A stretch of DNA of 64,000 nucleotides, taken from assembly GCF_001434465.1 (NCBI RefSeq), contig NZ_AZGE01000001.1, forward strand, positions 226,002 through 290,001, given 5' to 3'. The notes below the pieces were generated by a model. The model saw nothing but the letters and a program-made list of their open reading frames with translations, did no database searches and was not told where the DNA came from. A program made the translations under genes and the position numbers. Shown here in pieces: positions 27,601 to 35,791 of the stretch (position 1 is the first letter of the stretch; every line of letters begins with the position of its first letter). The stretch comes from Limosilactobacillus oris DSM 4864. Lineage in GTDB: Bacteria > Bacillota > Bacilli > Lactobacillales > Lactobacillaceae.

Positions 27601-28003
27601 AATTCAGCACCGCCAGCTGGACTGGCAGGATTACGACTACTTCCTTCAGTAATCCTGCCAGTTCCGTGAACGTTATTGTCTTCCCGCGCTCTGCGGTCTG
27701 CTGGCGTGTCGAAATGTCCATTAGGTTGCGGTAACCCTGCTCATTTTTCGCCAGCAAAGTCATCTTGAGCTGACTCCCCGCAAGCTCGTCCAGGGCCACT
27801 GTGATTTCTAATCCTAACAGCGGCTTAATTCCTGCCTGTCGGGCAGTATTATAAAAATCGACAGCCCCATATAATATATTTTGATCAGTCAAGGCCAGGG
27901 CGGTGTACCCCCGCTGTTTGGCCGCCTTAACCAGGTCCGGAATCCGAGTCGGACTCTGGAGTAAGCTATAACTGCTGTGCACCTCTAATGGTACATAATT
28001 CAC
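24662..28003 (-). CDS. dnaE: DNA polymerase III subunit alpha, DnaE
   Basis: 1113 residues. Lagging-strand type replicative polymerase of Firmicutes, which works beside PolC. N-terminal PHP domain (HSSYSLLQSPTR), then the polymerase core with PGRGSAAGSLVAYAL and the catalytic PDIDLDIPD carrying the metal-binding Asp residues. A helix-hairpin-helix and OB-fold follow (about 880-1050). I chose a GTG start (VNYVPLEV) because AAAGGGGG precedes it; a TTG eight codons upstream lies inside that site. The pyk gene is next downstream, 169 bases away. Confidence 0.96.
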   Translation of the reverse strand: MNYVPLEVHSSYSLLQSPTRIPDLVKAAKQRGYTALALTDQNILYGAVDFYNTARQAGIKPLLGLEITVALDELAGSQLKMTLLAKNEQGYRNLMDISTRQQTAERGKTITFTELAGLLKEVVVILPVQLAVLNLIRQGTGWLTSLQQTVGRNLYLGINLQLDEVERSSLQRFAQEAGVPIVATTPVDYLNATDLFATKTLQAIGQGAQLTDLDAQATATGDNYLPVRQQVEAAYHQLGLAAAVDNTAVIADQCNVELKFQAPVLPHYQTPHGETAVDYLRQLCLAGLKKRPLAAGYSATAYRQRLDHELAIIHRMGFDDYFLIVWDVMNFAHRTKITTDPGRGSAAGSLVAYALAITEVDPLEYQLLFERFLNPERAQMPDIDLDIPDNRREEVLAYVHRKYGHERVAQIITFGTLAAKQVLRDVSRVFKLTKFETTTLLDALPRGGSFTLDQALAESQRLKNLLNDQPKLRQLFQVARQLEGLPRHYSTHAAGIVLSAAPLHEIVPLQAGSEGLLMTQFPKDTVEALGLLKMDFLGLRNLSIMDNTLRMIRQQEPQFSLERVSLADPATLQLFQRGQTDGVFQFESAGIRNVLTALHPDHFEDIVAVNALYRPGPLENISHFIARKQGQEPVRLPDQSLAPILAPTYGILVYQEQVMQLASAMAGFTLGEADLLRRAMSKKKKQTMDNMRAKFMAGARAKGYQSALASQVFDYIDQFANYGFNRSHAVAYSKMAFEMAYLKCHYPTEFYTALLNAEGNITKLRQHVTNAQRMGVKINGPRINLSRAQFTVHDQQIYFGLTAIKGVRRDFIADLLQERDSNGSFKDIRDLIHRLPDKWQKEEVLTPLIYAGALDGLGYNRAEMIESLPNLLSGIELLATLPGLSGDPSLQSSISHRQEYPLTTRLAKENELLGVYLSGHPVSQYRQLASRLRAGRVADLRPNQRVTLILFINRVKVIHTKKDHRPMAFISGSDESGLLDVTVFPQQYQQFQELLERNQILVITGKTEERAGHGLQVVAQQVQDAKDLQKQLIPAARWVLRVTAKNDTPALRQALHRFMQQHRGPVPVLLYYPHTDTKLLEPSSRWMNSAPATRQGLAELLGADNVVLQSLKN

Positions 28004-28122
28004 GTTTGGCCGCCCCCTTTCTTTCAAATTATAACAAAAGATTCCTGGCGTGATGACTTTTTACCCCTGCCTTTCGCGTTCAGTTGTGCTAAAATGTTTA
28101 TTATACAGAGGGGATGAAACTA

Positions 28123-28326
28123 ATGAATCTGCTATCTAAAAACATTGTTGCTGCAATCTGGGGACTAATTCTGGCCGAGGTATTAGCCTACATTACCTCC
28201 CAGTTGGAAGGAATGACTCCCGACTATACGGCAGTTGCCGTCATTGGTGCCGTCATGGCCTTGATTGCGGTTAATGCTGTCAACGCTATTACCGGCAAGG
28301 CCGATCCGGCTAAACAGGAAAAGTAA
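28123..28326 (+). CDS. Small membrane protein of DUF2929 type (YjzD-like)
   Basis: 67 residues with two transmembrane helices: about 8-27 (IVAAIWGLILAEVLAYI) and 37-58 (YTAVAVIGAVMALIAVNAV), then a short charged tail. This matches the small DUF2929/YjzD proteins found near dnaE in lactobacilli. Function unknown. I chose the second ATG (MNLLSK): GAGGGG lies nine bases before it, while the first ATG abuts that site. Divergent from dnaE, and followed by a strong two-way terminator. Confidence 0.7.
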   Translation: MNLLSKNIVAAIWGLILAEVLAYITSQLEGMTPDYTAVAVIGAVMALIAVNAVNAITGKADPAKQEK

Positions 28327-28344
28327 TTTTAATAATTTGAGTTC

Positions 28345-28382
28345 AAAAACGCCAGACTGAAAATTTTCGGTCTGGCGTTTTT
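28345..28382. terminator. Bidirectional terminator between DUF2929 gene and pepT
   Basis: AAAAACGCCAGAC pairs perfectly with GTCTGGCGTTTTT, so both strands end in a T-run. The two flanking genes converge on it. Confidence 0.95.
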
Positions 28383-28385
28383 ATA

Positions 28386-29630
28386 TTATTGTCGACTGTT
28401 CAGCCGAATAATCTCAAGCAAGACATCAACCGCTCGTTCCATCGTTTGGAGGGAAACATATTCAAAGCGGGAGTGCATATTTTCGCCACCAGCAAAGAGG
28501 TTCGGGGTCGGCAAACCTAGGTAGGAAATCGTCGACCCGTCCGTTCCCCCACGAACAGGATAGATATTGGGCGTAATCCCCAGGTTTTCCATCGCCTGCT
28601 TAGCTAGTTCAACCACTTCCATGTGTCCCTTTAAGGCATCCTTGAGGTTGTAATACTGATCATATAGCTTCATGCTGATACAGTCGGCACCCAATTCGGT
28701 GTTCAAACCAGTTACGATTCGTTTCAGGAGGTGCTTGCGTTCCTCAAAACTTTGCCGGTCATGATCGCGAATAATGTAGGTCATCGTGGCATGGTCAACC
28801 GTACCGGTAAACTTATATAGGTGGAAGAACCCTTCCCGTCCTGCCGTCCGCTCGGCCCGTTCATGGGCAGGCAGGCTATTATGGAGGTCAATGGCAACCT
28901 GGATGGCATTGACCATCGTCCCCTTCGCAACCGCCGTGTGAACATCCTTGCCTTCGATTTCAATCTCCGCCTGCGCCGCGTTAAAGGTTTCGTACTCCAG
29001 CTCACCAAGCGGCCCACCGTCAACGGTGTAGGCAATATCAGCCCCAAAGTCCGCAACGTCAAAGTGATCAGCACCGGTTCCGATTTCTTCATCCGGCCCC
29101 AGGCCAATCCTGATCTCGCCATGCTTAACTTCTGGATGGGCCACTAAGTACGCCGCCAGTGTAATAATTTCCGCAACTCCTGACTTATCATCCGCCCCCA
29201 GGAGAGTTGACCCGTCAGTTGTAATCAGGGTGTTTCCCTGGTAATTCCGGAGCGCCGGAAACTCGTCAACCGTCAACTGGTACTTGCCATCCCCGTCGAG
29301 TTGAATCGGCGAATGGCCGTCGTAGTTCTCGACAATTTGCGGATTAACGTTGTGGGCATTAAAATCCGCCGTATCGACATGGGCAATCAGTCCCAGTACC
29401 GGCACCTGATAATCCAGGTTGCTTGGAATTGTCGCCATCAGGTACGAACTTTGCTGGTTAATGTGCACGTTTGCCAGGCCTAACCCCTCCAGCTCCCTTG
29501 CCAGCTCTTTTAAAAACGCGGTTTCCTTAGGGTCAGACGGAACCGTCGTCGCCGCCGGGTTGGAACGGGTTTCGGTTTTGACATATTTTAAGAAACGGTC
29601 TAGTAAACCTTCGTACTGTTCATTTGCCAT
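28386..29630 (-). CDS. pepT: Peptidase T (tripeptide aminopeptidase)
   Basis: 414 residues, cytoplasmic M20-family zinc peptidase that removes the N-terminal residue of tripeptides. IAHVDTADFNAHNV, GADDKSGVAEI, GPDEEIGTGAD and RGGTDGSTISYLGLPTPN hold the metal ligands and catalytic Glu in the expected order. Its ATG overlaps the stop of the gene before it (TAATG), so it is the third gene of trmK-nif3-pepT. Confidence 0.96.
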   Translation of the reverse strand: MANEQYEGLLDRFLKYVKTETRSNPAATTVPSDPKETAFLKELARELEGLGLANVHINQQSSYLMATIPSNLDYQVPVLGLIAHVDTADFNAHNVNPQIVENYDGHSPIQLDGDGKYQLTVDEFPALRNYQGNTLITTDGSTLLGADDKSGVAEIITLAAYLVAHPEVKHGEIRIGLGPDEEIGTGADHFDVADFGADIAYTVDGGPLGELEYETFNAAQAEIEIEGKDVHTAVAKGTMVNAIQVAIDLHNSLPAHERAERTAGREGFFHLYKFTGTVDHATMTYIIRDHDRQSFEERKHLLKRIVTGLNTELGADCISMKLYDQYYNLKDALKGHMEVVELAKQAMENLGITPNIYPVRGGTDGSTISYLGLPTPNLFAGGENMHSRFEYVSLQTMERAVDVLLEIIRLNSRQ

Positions 29631-30472
29631 TATTGATTTTCCTTTCCATCAACTACAAAAGTAAAAGGATCCGTGTTGAGCTGGTTTTCGACAATCTCAA
29701 AATCCCAGCCGTCGTTCTCCGCTTGCCAGCTTCTAAAAAGCTCCGCCAGCTGGTATTCACAAACCGCCTCAATATGGTGGCCCGGATCCACCACGGTCAG
29801 GTGGTTGGCAAGCATATCATGGGCGAAGTGGTAACTAACATCCCCAGTCACGTAAACATCCGCGCCCATTCGAACGGCGTCGGCGTAAAAGTCCTGACCG
29901 GCACCGCCGAGAACAGCTACCCGGTGAATTTCTTTCCGGCCATCATCAGGGTGGTTAATCAAGCGCAGGCCCGCCACGCCAAATAACCGGCGGCAGTAAT
30001 CAGCAAACTCCCGGGGTGTCATTTGACCGTTGAAGTTACCAATCCGTCCCATCCCAACGGGAGCGCCAGTGATGGGGTCCGTTCCCGCTGGAACCAATGG
30101 CTGGCAGTTAGTCAAACCCAGTTTGGCGGCAAGCCAGTCATTCATCCCCCCATTGGCGGTGTCAAGGTTGGTATGGGCAGCATAAACCGTAATGTGATGA
30201 GCAAGCAAGTCGGCATACATCTGATTCTGCGGATTTCTGGTATCCAAATTCTGCGCTGGATGAAACATCACCGGGTGGTGGGCAAAAATAAAATCAACCT
30301 GCTGGTCAATTGCCTCGGCGACGGTCTCGGGCCGGACATCTAAGCTGGTCATTAACCGCCGCAGGGGCTGGTCCGGGTCCCCGACTTGTAAGCCAACGTG
30401 ATCCCATTTCTCAGCCAGCTGGGGGCTGGCAAACCGTTCAAAACGTTGAATTAACGTCGTCCCATTAATCAT
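29630..30472 (-). CDS. Nif3-like dinuclear metal centre protein (YqfO)
   Basis: 280 residues. Nif3/YqfO family proteins bind two metals; their reaction is unsettled, with roles as GTP cyclohydrolase-like or regulatory proteins proposed. Metal ligands appear as FIFAHHPVMF, AAHTNLD, and DPGHHIEAV with a C-terminal Glu. Start ATG (MINGTT) was chosen for AAGGAGG upstream and overlaps the trmK stop by eight bases. The trmK-yqfO order follows rpoD in Bacillus too, but here an aminotransferase intervenes. Confidence 0.9.
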   Translation of the reverse strand: MINGTTLIQRFERFASPQLAEKWDHVGLQVGDPDQPLRRLMTSLDVRPETVAEAIDQQVDFIFAHHPVMFHPAQNLDTRNPQNQMYADLLAHHITVYAAHTNLDTANGGMNDWLAAKLGLTNCQPLVPAGTDPITGAPVGMGRIGNFNGQMTPREFADYCRRLFGVAGLRLINHPDDGRKEIHRVAVLGGAGQDFYADAVRMGADVYVTGDVSYHFAHDMLANHLTVVDPGHHIEAVCEYQLAELFRSWQAENDGWDFEIVENQLNTDPFTFVVDGKENQ

Positions 30473-31175
30473 CCGCAAGCGCCTCCTTAACAATTGCAAT
30501 TGCCGCTTTTAACTGTTCCATCTTCGCCACTGGGGGCTGTTTTGCCGCTGCAATTTGTTTTAGCACCGCTATCTGCCGTTGAATATAATCCTGCCACTTT
30601 TCCGCAAAGATGGGGCCCTTTTTCTCCAACAGCAGTGGGCCAAACTGCAACTCGTAATCGCTATACCGGAACGGAACTGGTGACGGCTCGGCAACGATAA
30701 TTTCATAAATATGCCCGTCTTCTTTGACTAAGCGTTCTGCCATAATTTGGTAGCGGTGAGCTTGCAGCCAGGCGCGCAGGCGCGGTTCGCCAACGTTGGG
30801 TTGGAGAATCAAGCGCTGAACGCCGGCCAGCTGTTTTTGCCCCCGTTCCAAGATATCGGCGATCAGCGTCCCGCCCATCCCCGCTATTACCACGGTATCA
30901 ATGTGGTCGCCTGGGTGAATTGCGGCGAGACCATTTGCCAAACGGGGGATAACCTGTCCACCGAGGCCACTTTGCTGAATCTCATTTGCCATGTTCTGGT
31001 ACGGCCCCGCGACAACTTCACCCGCTACTGCTTGGTCGATTTTCCCAGCTAACGCTAGGGCTGCCGGCAGGTAGGCGTGATCCGACCCAATATCCGCGAG
31101 TCGCGCTCCCTGGGGAACAAATGAAGCGACCACCGCCAGCCGTTTTGAAAGGTGTTGCGCATCCACGTTTATCAT
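30465..31175 (-). CDS. trmK: tRNA (adenine22-N1)-methyltransferase TrmK
   Basis: 236 residues. SAM-dependent enzyme modifying A22 of tRNA in Gram-positives. Motif I ADIGSDHAYLP at about residue 24 binds SAM, TVVIAGMGGTLI and LILQPNVGEPRLR follow, typical of TrmK. The C-terminal helical domain (about 165-236) is in place. It starts after the terminator of the aminotransferase gene, with TATAAT at about 31203 on the minus strand as a possible -10. Confidence 0.93.
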   Translation of the reverse strand: MINVDAQHLSKRLAVVASFVPQGARLADIGSDHAYLPAALALAGKIDQAVAGEVVAGPYQNMANEIQQSGLGGQVIPRLANGLAAIHPGDHIDTVVIAGMGGTLIADILERGQKQLAGVQRLILQPNVGEPRLRAWLQAHRYQIMAERLVKEDGHIYEIIVAEPSPVPFRYSDYELQFGPLLLEKKGPIFAEKWQDYIQRQIAVLKQIAAAKQPPVAKMEQLKAAIAIVKEALADD

Positions 31176-31210
31176 TCTTCCTTTATCAGTTATTCAGGAA
31201 TAATTATACC

Positions 31211-31250
31211 AAAAAAGCAGGGAGCCTGAGGAATTTCCCCGTTCTCCCTG
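31211..31250 (-). terminator. Intrinsic terminator of the aminotransferase gene
   Basis: On the minus strand CAGGGAG pairs with CTCCCTG, followed by CTTTTTTGG. A TATAAT that may start trmK lies directly after it, so terminator and next promoter abut. Confidence 0.85.
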
Positions 31251-31260
31251 GAATCATTTC

Positions 31261-32448
31261 TTATTCAGCAATTTTTTCAACAAAACTTGCAATCCGCTTT
31301 AAGCATTCCTGAATATCAGCTTCAGAGGACGCGTAGGATAAGCGAATGTAGCCTTCGCCACCGGCGCCAAAGGCACTCCCCGGGGTCACCCCAACTTTTG
31401 CCTGGCTGGCCAGATCCCGGGCAAATTGTTCATCGTCTTTGCCAAAGGCCGCTGGAATCTTAGCAAAGATGTAAAAGGCTCCTTCTGGCGTGGCCATTTC
31501 AAAGCCTAACTTGGAAAGCCCCGCGATGACCATGTCCCGGCGTTTCTCATAGGATTGGCGGAAAGCGAGCGGGTCATCAAGACCGTTGACCAATGCTTCC
31601 GTGGCCGCGGCCTGGGTGCTGTCAGTAACGGTGGTTACCAGGTAACAGTGCATCTTCAAAATGCTCTTCATGATTTTAGCTGGCCCGGCGATGTAGCCCA
31701 GCCGGTAACCGGTCATTGCGTGAGACTTCGAGAGTCCGGAAATCAGCAGGGTCCGTTCAGGAATCATGCTGGCAATCGAGGCGTGCTCTACCCCATAGAC
31801 CAACTCACTGTAAATTTCGTCCGCAATGGCATAAAGGTGGTGAGCGGCAATGACTTTAGCCAGCCCAGCGAGCACGTCTGCGGGGTATTCCCGCCCGGTC
31901 GGGTTGCTTGGATAGTTGAGGAGGACCGCTTTAACCCCAGTCCCTTCCTGTTCTAAGACCTCTTCCAGCCGTTCCGGCGTCAGAACGAAGCCATCGGCAG
32001 ACGTGTCAACTTGGACTGCCGTAGCCCCGGTCATGGCAATTAACGGAAAGTAGAGTGCAAAGGCCGGGGTAGGAACAATCACCTTATCCCCAGTGTTCAA
32101 GAGGCTAAACAGGGTTGCGTCGAGCGCCTCAGTGGCCCCCACCGTCACTACTACTTCACTAGCGGGATCATATTCGACCTGACGGGTCTGCTTAATATAA
32201 TCGCTGATTGCCGCTAACAGCTCCGGCTTCCCGGCCTGTGGTGCGTAGTGCGAATCATCATTTTGAATACTCTTGATTGCCGCCCGCTTGACGTGTTCCG
32301 GTGTGTTAAAATCCGGTTCACCCACGGTCAGCTTAATAATTCCCGGAATCCGTGAAACTTCCTTATCGAAAGCACGAATCCCAGATGGTTTTAAGGCGTC
32401 CAGCTTATGGCTAATAGTTCCGTATAAATCCGTTGATAATTCAGGCAT
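31261..32448 (-). CDS. PLP-dependent aminotransferase, class I/II
   Basis: 395 residues, aspartate/aromatic aminotransferase fold. The PLP lysine lies in SGLSKSHAMTGYRLGYI, the substrate-side NYPSNPTG motif and GEPDFNTPEHV are present, and a C-terminal RLSYA holds the carboxylate-binding Arg. In lactobacilli such genes are called aromatic aminotransferase or PatA (N-acetyl-diaminopimelate aminotransferase); sequence alone does not decide. It has its own promoter, with a palindrome in the spacer, and a terminator, so it is a single-gene unit. Confidence 0.88.
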   Translation of the reverse strand: MPELSTDLYGTISHKLDALKPSGIRAFDKEVSRIPGIIKLTVGEPDFNTPEHVKRAAIKSIQNDDSHYAPQAGKPELLAAISDYIKQTRQVEYDPASEVVVTVGATEALDATLFSLLNTGDKVIVPTPAFALYFPLIAMTGATAVQVDTSADGFVLTPERLEEVLEQEGTGVKAVLLNYPSNPTGREYPADVLAGLAKVIAAHHLYAIADEIYSELVYGVEHASIASMIPERTLLISGLSKSHAMTGYRLGYIAGPAKIMKSILKMHCYLVTTVTDSTQAAATEALVNGLDDPLAFRQSYEKRRDMVIAGLSKLGFEMATPEGAFYIFAKIPAAFGKDDEQFARDLASQAKVGVTPGSAFGAGGEGYIRLSYASSEADIQECLKRIASFVEKIAE

Positions 32449-32496
32449 ACTGCAACTCCCTCTCTGTCTCTAAGCAATAACAACTTTACTTAAATA

Positions 32497-32525
32497 ATTT
32501 TATTATTCGAATAAATTTTCGTCAA
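32497..32525 (-). promoter_or_regulatory. Aminotransferase promoter with palindrome in the spacer
   Basis: On the minus strand TTGACG, 17-base spacer, TAAAAT, about 50 bases before the ATG. The spacer contains the perfect 12-bp palindrome TTATTCGAATAA (32503-32514), placed where a bound repressor would block sigma-A polymerase. Confidence 0.75.
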
Positions 32526-32563
32526 GAAGTTTTTAATAATTCGTTAATTTGATTTTAATTATT

Positions 32564-32603
32564 GCAAAAAAGCACGCTAAATTGTTAAAAATTTAACGTG
32601 CTT
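32564..32603 (-). terminator. Intrinsic terminator of the dnaG-rpoD operon
   Basis: AAGCACGTTAAAT pairs with ATTTAGCGTGCTT on the minus strand, then TTTTG. Long, nearly perfect stem about 30 bases after the rpoD stop. Confidence 0.92.
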
Positions 32604-32635
32604 AGGGAAATAATCCGTATTTAGTTTAGTAGGGA

Positions 32636-33778
32636 CTACTCTAAGAAGTCCTTTAGCTGCTTAGAACGAGATGGGTGACGCAGCTTCCGCAAAGCCTTCG
32701 CTTCAATTTGCCGAATCCGTTCCCGGGTAACACCGAAGACCTTCCCAACTTCTTCCAGGGTCCGGGTCCGCCCGTCGTCGAGACCAAAGCGTAGCCGCAG
32801 GACATTTTCTTCCCGGTCGGTCAGAGTGTCCAGGACATTTTCCAACTGCTTCTTCATCATTTCGTAAGCCGCGTGGTCAGCCGGACTCGTCGCATCCTGG
32901 TCCTCAATAAAGTCGCCCAGGTGGGAGTCATCCTCTTCGCCAATCGGCGTTTCCAGCGAAACTGGTTCCTGGGCAATCTTGAGGATGTTACGAACCTTTT
33001 CCGTTGGCATGTCCATCTCTGCCCCGATTTCCTCTGGCAATGGTTCCCGACCGAGGTCCTGCAGGAGCTGCCGCTGAATCCGGATCAGCTTGTTAATCGT
33101 TTCCACCATGTGAACCGGAATCCGAATCGTCCGCGCCTGGTCGGCAATCGCCCGGGTAATCGCCTGCCGGATCCACCAGGTAGCGTAAGTGGAAAACTTA
33201 AAGCCCCGCCGGTAGTCGAACTTCTCGACGGCCTTCATCAGCCCCATGTTTCCTTCCTGGATCAGGTCTAGGAACTGCATTCCCCGACCGACGTACCGCT
33301 TGGCAATGGAGACCACCAGCCGCAGGTTTGCTTCTGCCAGCTGTTGCTTAGCGACCTCATCCCCCTGCTCAATCCGGAGGGCGAGCTTAACTTCCTCATC
33401 AGCCGTCAGCAGGTTGACCCGACCAATCTCCTTGAGGTACATCCGAACGGGGTCGTTAATCTTGACACCGGTCGGTGCGGACGTATCCTTCATCGCATTT
33501 TGGGAAAGTTTTTCGGTTGCCTTCAATGCCCGTGGATCAGGGTCACCATTGGCATCAACCACACTGATCCCGGCGTCTTCAACGTTTTGGAGGAGGTTAT
33601 CAATGCCATCCGCATTCAGTTCGTACGGCTTGGCAAGTTTGTCCGTCAGCACATCGTATTGGATTTCCTTTTGCTTTTTGTACTGGCGAATCAATTTACC
33701 AACAGCAGTATCGTATTCTTGTTGGTCAAAATCTTCGCTATTGGAAATAACAAGGTCTTTCTTCTTACTCTTTGCCAT
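32636..33778 (-). CDS. rpoD: RNA polymerase primary sigma factor (sigma A)
   Basis: 380 residues. Directs most transcription. Region 1.2/2 contains [13 protein letters not shown], the -10-recognising region 2 has [21 protein letters not shown], and region 4 has [28 protein letters not shown] for -35 contact. Length is typical of Firmicutes. The ATG follows the dnaG stop by one base. The predicted consensus TTGACA-17-TATAAT fits most promoters listed here. Confidence 0.98.
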   Translation of the reverse strand: MAKSKKKDLVISNSEDFDQQEYDTAVGKLIRQYKKQKEIQYDVLTDKLAKPYELNADGIDNLLQNVEDAGISVVDANGDPDPRALKATEKLSQNAMKDTSAPTGVKINDPVRMYLKEIGRVNLLTADEEVKLALRIEQGDEVAKQQLAEANLRLVVSIAKRYVGRGMQFLDLIQEGNMGLMKAVEKFDYRRGFKFSTYATWWIRQAITRAIADQARTIRIPVHMVETINKLIRIQRQLLQDLGREPLPEEIGAEMDMPTEKVRNILKIAQEPVSLETPIGEEDDSHLGDFIEDQDATSPADHAAYEMMKKQLENVLDTLTDREENVLRLRFGLDDGRTRTLEEVGKVFGVTRERIRQIEAKALRKLRHPSRSKQLKDFLE

Positions 33779-33779
33779 A

Positions 33780-35651
33780 TTAATTAGTCTCCTCTGCTTT
33801 ATACTGTTGCTGTTCTTTTAACAAATCCACCAATTTAACCGTCAATTTCATTACCAGTTCAGTATTGTTCAAAGTATTGGCTTCCCGCAGCTGCTTTTGA
33901 ACCTGATTAATTTGATCATCCAGTGGCGTCTGCCGGGTGATGATGTGCATGCAGTCATCAATAACTGGCATTTGCACGGCCGGATTGACCCGCAGCTGCT
34001 CAATCTGGCTCAGTGTTGTCCGCAGTTCATCCTCATTCAGGTAATTAAGGAAGTCTGCTACCGAGTAATCGCCATGCTCAGTAAAATAACTAGCCGCCAG
34101 CAGGTACAGGGTTTGGTAGCGCTCATGAACAAAGTGGAAGCCAGCGGTTGCCGTTACGTGCGCCCAAACCTCCTGACTATGCAGCATATAGTACAGGAGC
34201 ATCTGTTCTGCCAACTCTGCCCGGCTGATCTTTACCTGCGGCCGGGACTCAACAACCGCAGCTGGGGACTGGCTAGTCAGCTGATTTCGCTGGCCGGGAG
34301 CTGGCCGCGGCTGACGAATTCCAGTTTGCGCCCGCACCTGGGCTAGTTGACTTTGCAACGCGGCCTTATCAAGAGAAAATTCCTGGGCCAGTTTGCTCAG
34401 GTACAAATCCTCTTCCAGCGGGGTCGGCACCGTCGCAATCACTTTCAGGACCTGGTTTAAATAGTCCATTCGTTCGCCCTGCTGGTCCAGATTGCGTCCC
34501 TGCCGCAAAAAGCGCAGGTAAAAGTCAACCGTCGTTTCCTCCTGGCTAGCCAGGTACTGCCGAAACTTCTCCGGCCCAAAGCGTTGAACATACTCGTCCG
34601 GGTCAATCCCAGCTGGCAGTTGGACTACCCGTACCTGGAGGTTCCCAGTCTGCTGACTTTCCACCAACTTGATGGCCCGGTCAATCGCATTTTGCCCCGC
34701 ACTGTCACCGTCATAACAAATGTCTAACTGGGTAGTCGTCCGGTGGATCGTCCCCACCTGTTCTTCGGTAAAACTGGTTCCCATCGAGGCCACACCGCCC
34801 TGAACCCCAGCACCAAAAGCTGAAATAACGTCCATGAACCCTTCAAACAGGTACAGCTTTCCGTCTTGGCGGGCCGCCTTGCGCGCCACATCCAGATTAA
34901 AGAGCGTCCGCCGCTTGTTAAAGATTGGTGTTTCCGGGCTATTGAGGTACTTGGGCAGGTCGGTGTTAACCGTACTGAGCAGGCGCCCAGAAAAGGCAAT
35001 CACTTGACCACGACGGTTCTTGATCGGGTACATCACCCGGTTGGCAAAACGGTCGTGGAGCTGGCCTTCACGGTCCTCAGTGAATAAGCCGGACTTGCGC
35101 AAGAGCTGGTAATCCAGCTTTTCCTTGTCGCAATATGCTTTTAACACCTGCTGTTCCGGCGCGAACCCCAGCTGAAATTGATCAATCAGCTCCCGGGAAA
35201 CACCCCGGCGAGTCAAATAGTGCAACCCAGCCTCTCCCGCGGGGGTACCTACCAGGATATAGTGGTATAGTTCCGCCGCCTTCTGGTGGAGCTGGATCAA
35301 CTGCCCGGTTTCACTATCGACTGGAGCTGCTGGATGGTTGCTCGACTGAACATATTGCTCAGGCAAGCTAATTCCGGCATCCTTAGCAACTGCTGCCACT
35401 GCCTCCACAAAGTTAATGTGCTGGTAGTCCATCAAGAACTGGAAAACATTGCCGCTCCGGCCGCAACCAAAACAATGATAATACTGCTTCTCCGCGTTAA
35501 CCGAAAACGACGGGGTCTGCTCATTGTGAAATGGACAGAGCCCGGTAAAGTTTTTGCCGGCCTTTTTTAGTTGAACATAACGGCCAATTACGTCAACAAT
35601 ATCAACTGAATTACGCACCTCATCGATTACCGCCCGCGGTATTCTTGCCAT
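33780..35651 (-). CDS. dnaG: DNA primase
   Basis: 623 residues. Makes RNA primers for replication. N-terminal zinc-binding domain with [11 protein letters not shown] and [10 protein letters not shown] (about 40-65), then the catalytic RNA-polymerase core and TOPRIM region with LFEGFMDVI and DGDSAGQ, then the helicase-interacting C-terminal domain. I chose MARIPRAV with GGGGTGG four bases upstream; 16 further in-frame codons upstream look like leader. The gap to glyS holds no clear terminator. Confidence 0.96.
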   Translation of the reverse strand: MARIPRAVIDEVRNSVDIVDVIGRYVQLKKAGKNFTGLCPFHNEQTPSFSVNAEKQYYHCFGCGRSGNVFQFLMDYQHINFVEAVAAVAKDAGISLPEQYVQSSNHPAAPVDSETGQLIQLHQKAAELYHYILVGTPAGEAGLHYLTRRGVSRELIDQFQLGFAPEQQVLKAYCDKEKLDYQLLRKSGLFTEDREGQLHDRFANRVMYPIKNRRGQVIAFSGRLLSTVNTDLPKYLNSPETPIFNKRRTLFNLDVARKAARQDGKLYLFEGFMDVISAFGAGVQGGVASMGTSFTEEQVGTIHRTTTQLDICYDGDSAGQNAIDRAIKLVESQQTGNLQVRVVQLPAGIDPDEYVQRFGPEKFRQYLASQEETTVDFYLRFLRQGRNLDQQGERMDYLNQVLKVIATVPTPLEEDLYLSKLAQEFSLDKAALQSQLAQVRAQTGIRQPRPAPGQRNQLTSQSPAAVVESRPQVKISRAELAEQMLLYYMLHSQEVWAHVTATAGFHFVHERYQTLYLLAASYFTEHGDYSVADFLNYLNEDELRTTLSQIEQLRVNPAVQMPVIDDCMHIITRQTPLDDQINQVQKQLREANTLNNTELVMKLTVKLVDLLKEQQQYKAEETN

Positions 35652-35791
35652 TGAACCACCCCATTTAGTTAACCTGTGAACAGTAACGAAAGGCCGCAAC
35701 CCAACGGAATGCGACCCTCCTTTACTTATCTAGCCATAATTCACTTAATATATATGATACCACAAGGCAGCTGGAAAACAATCAAAAAGCA

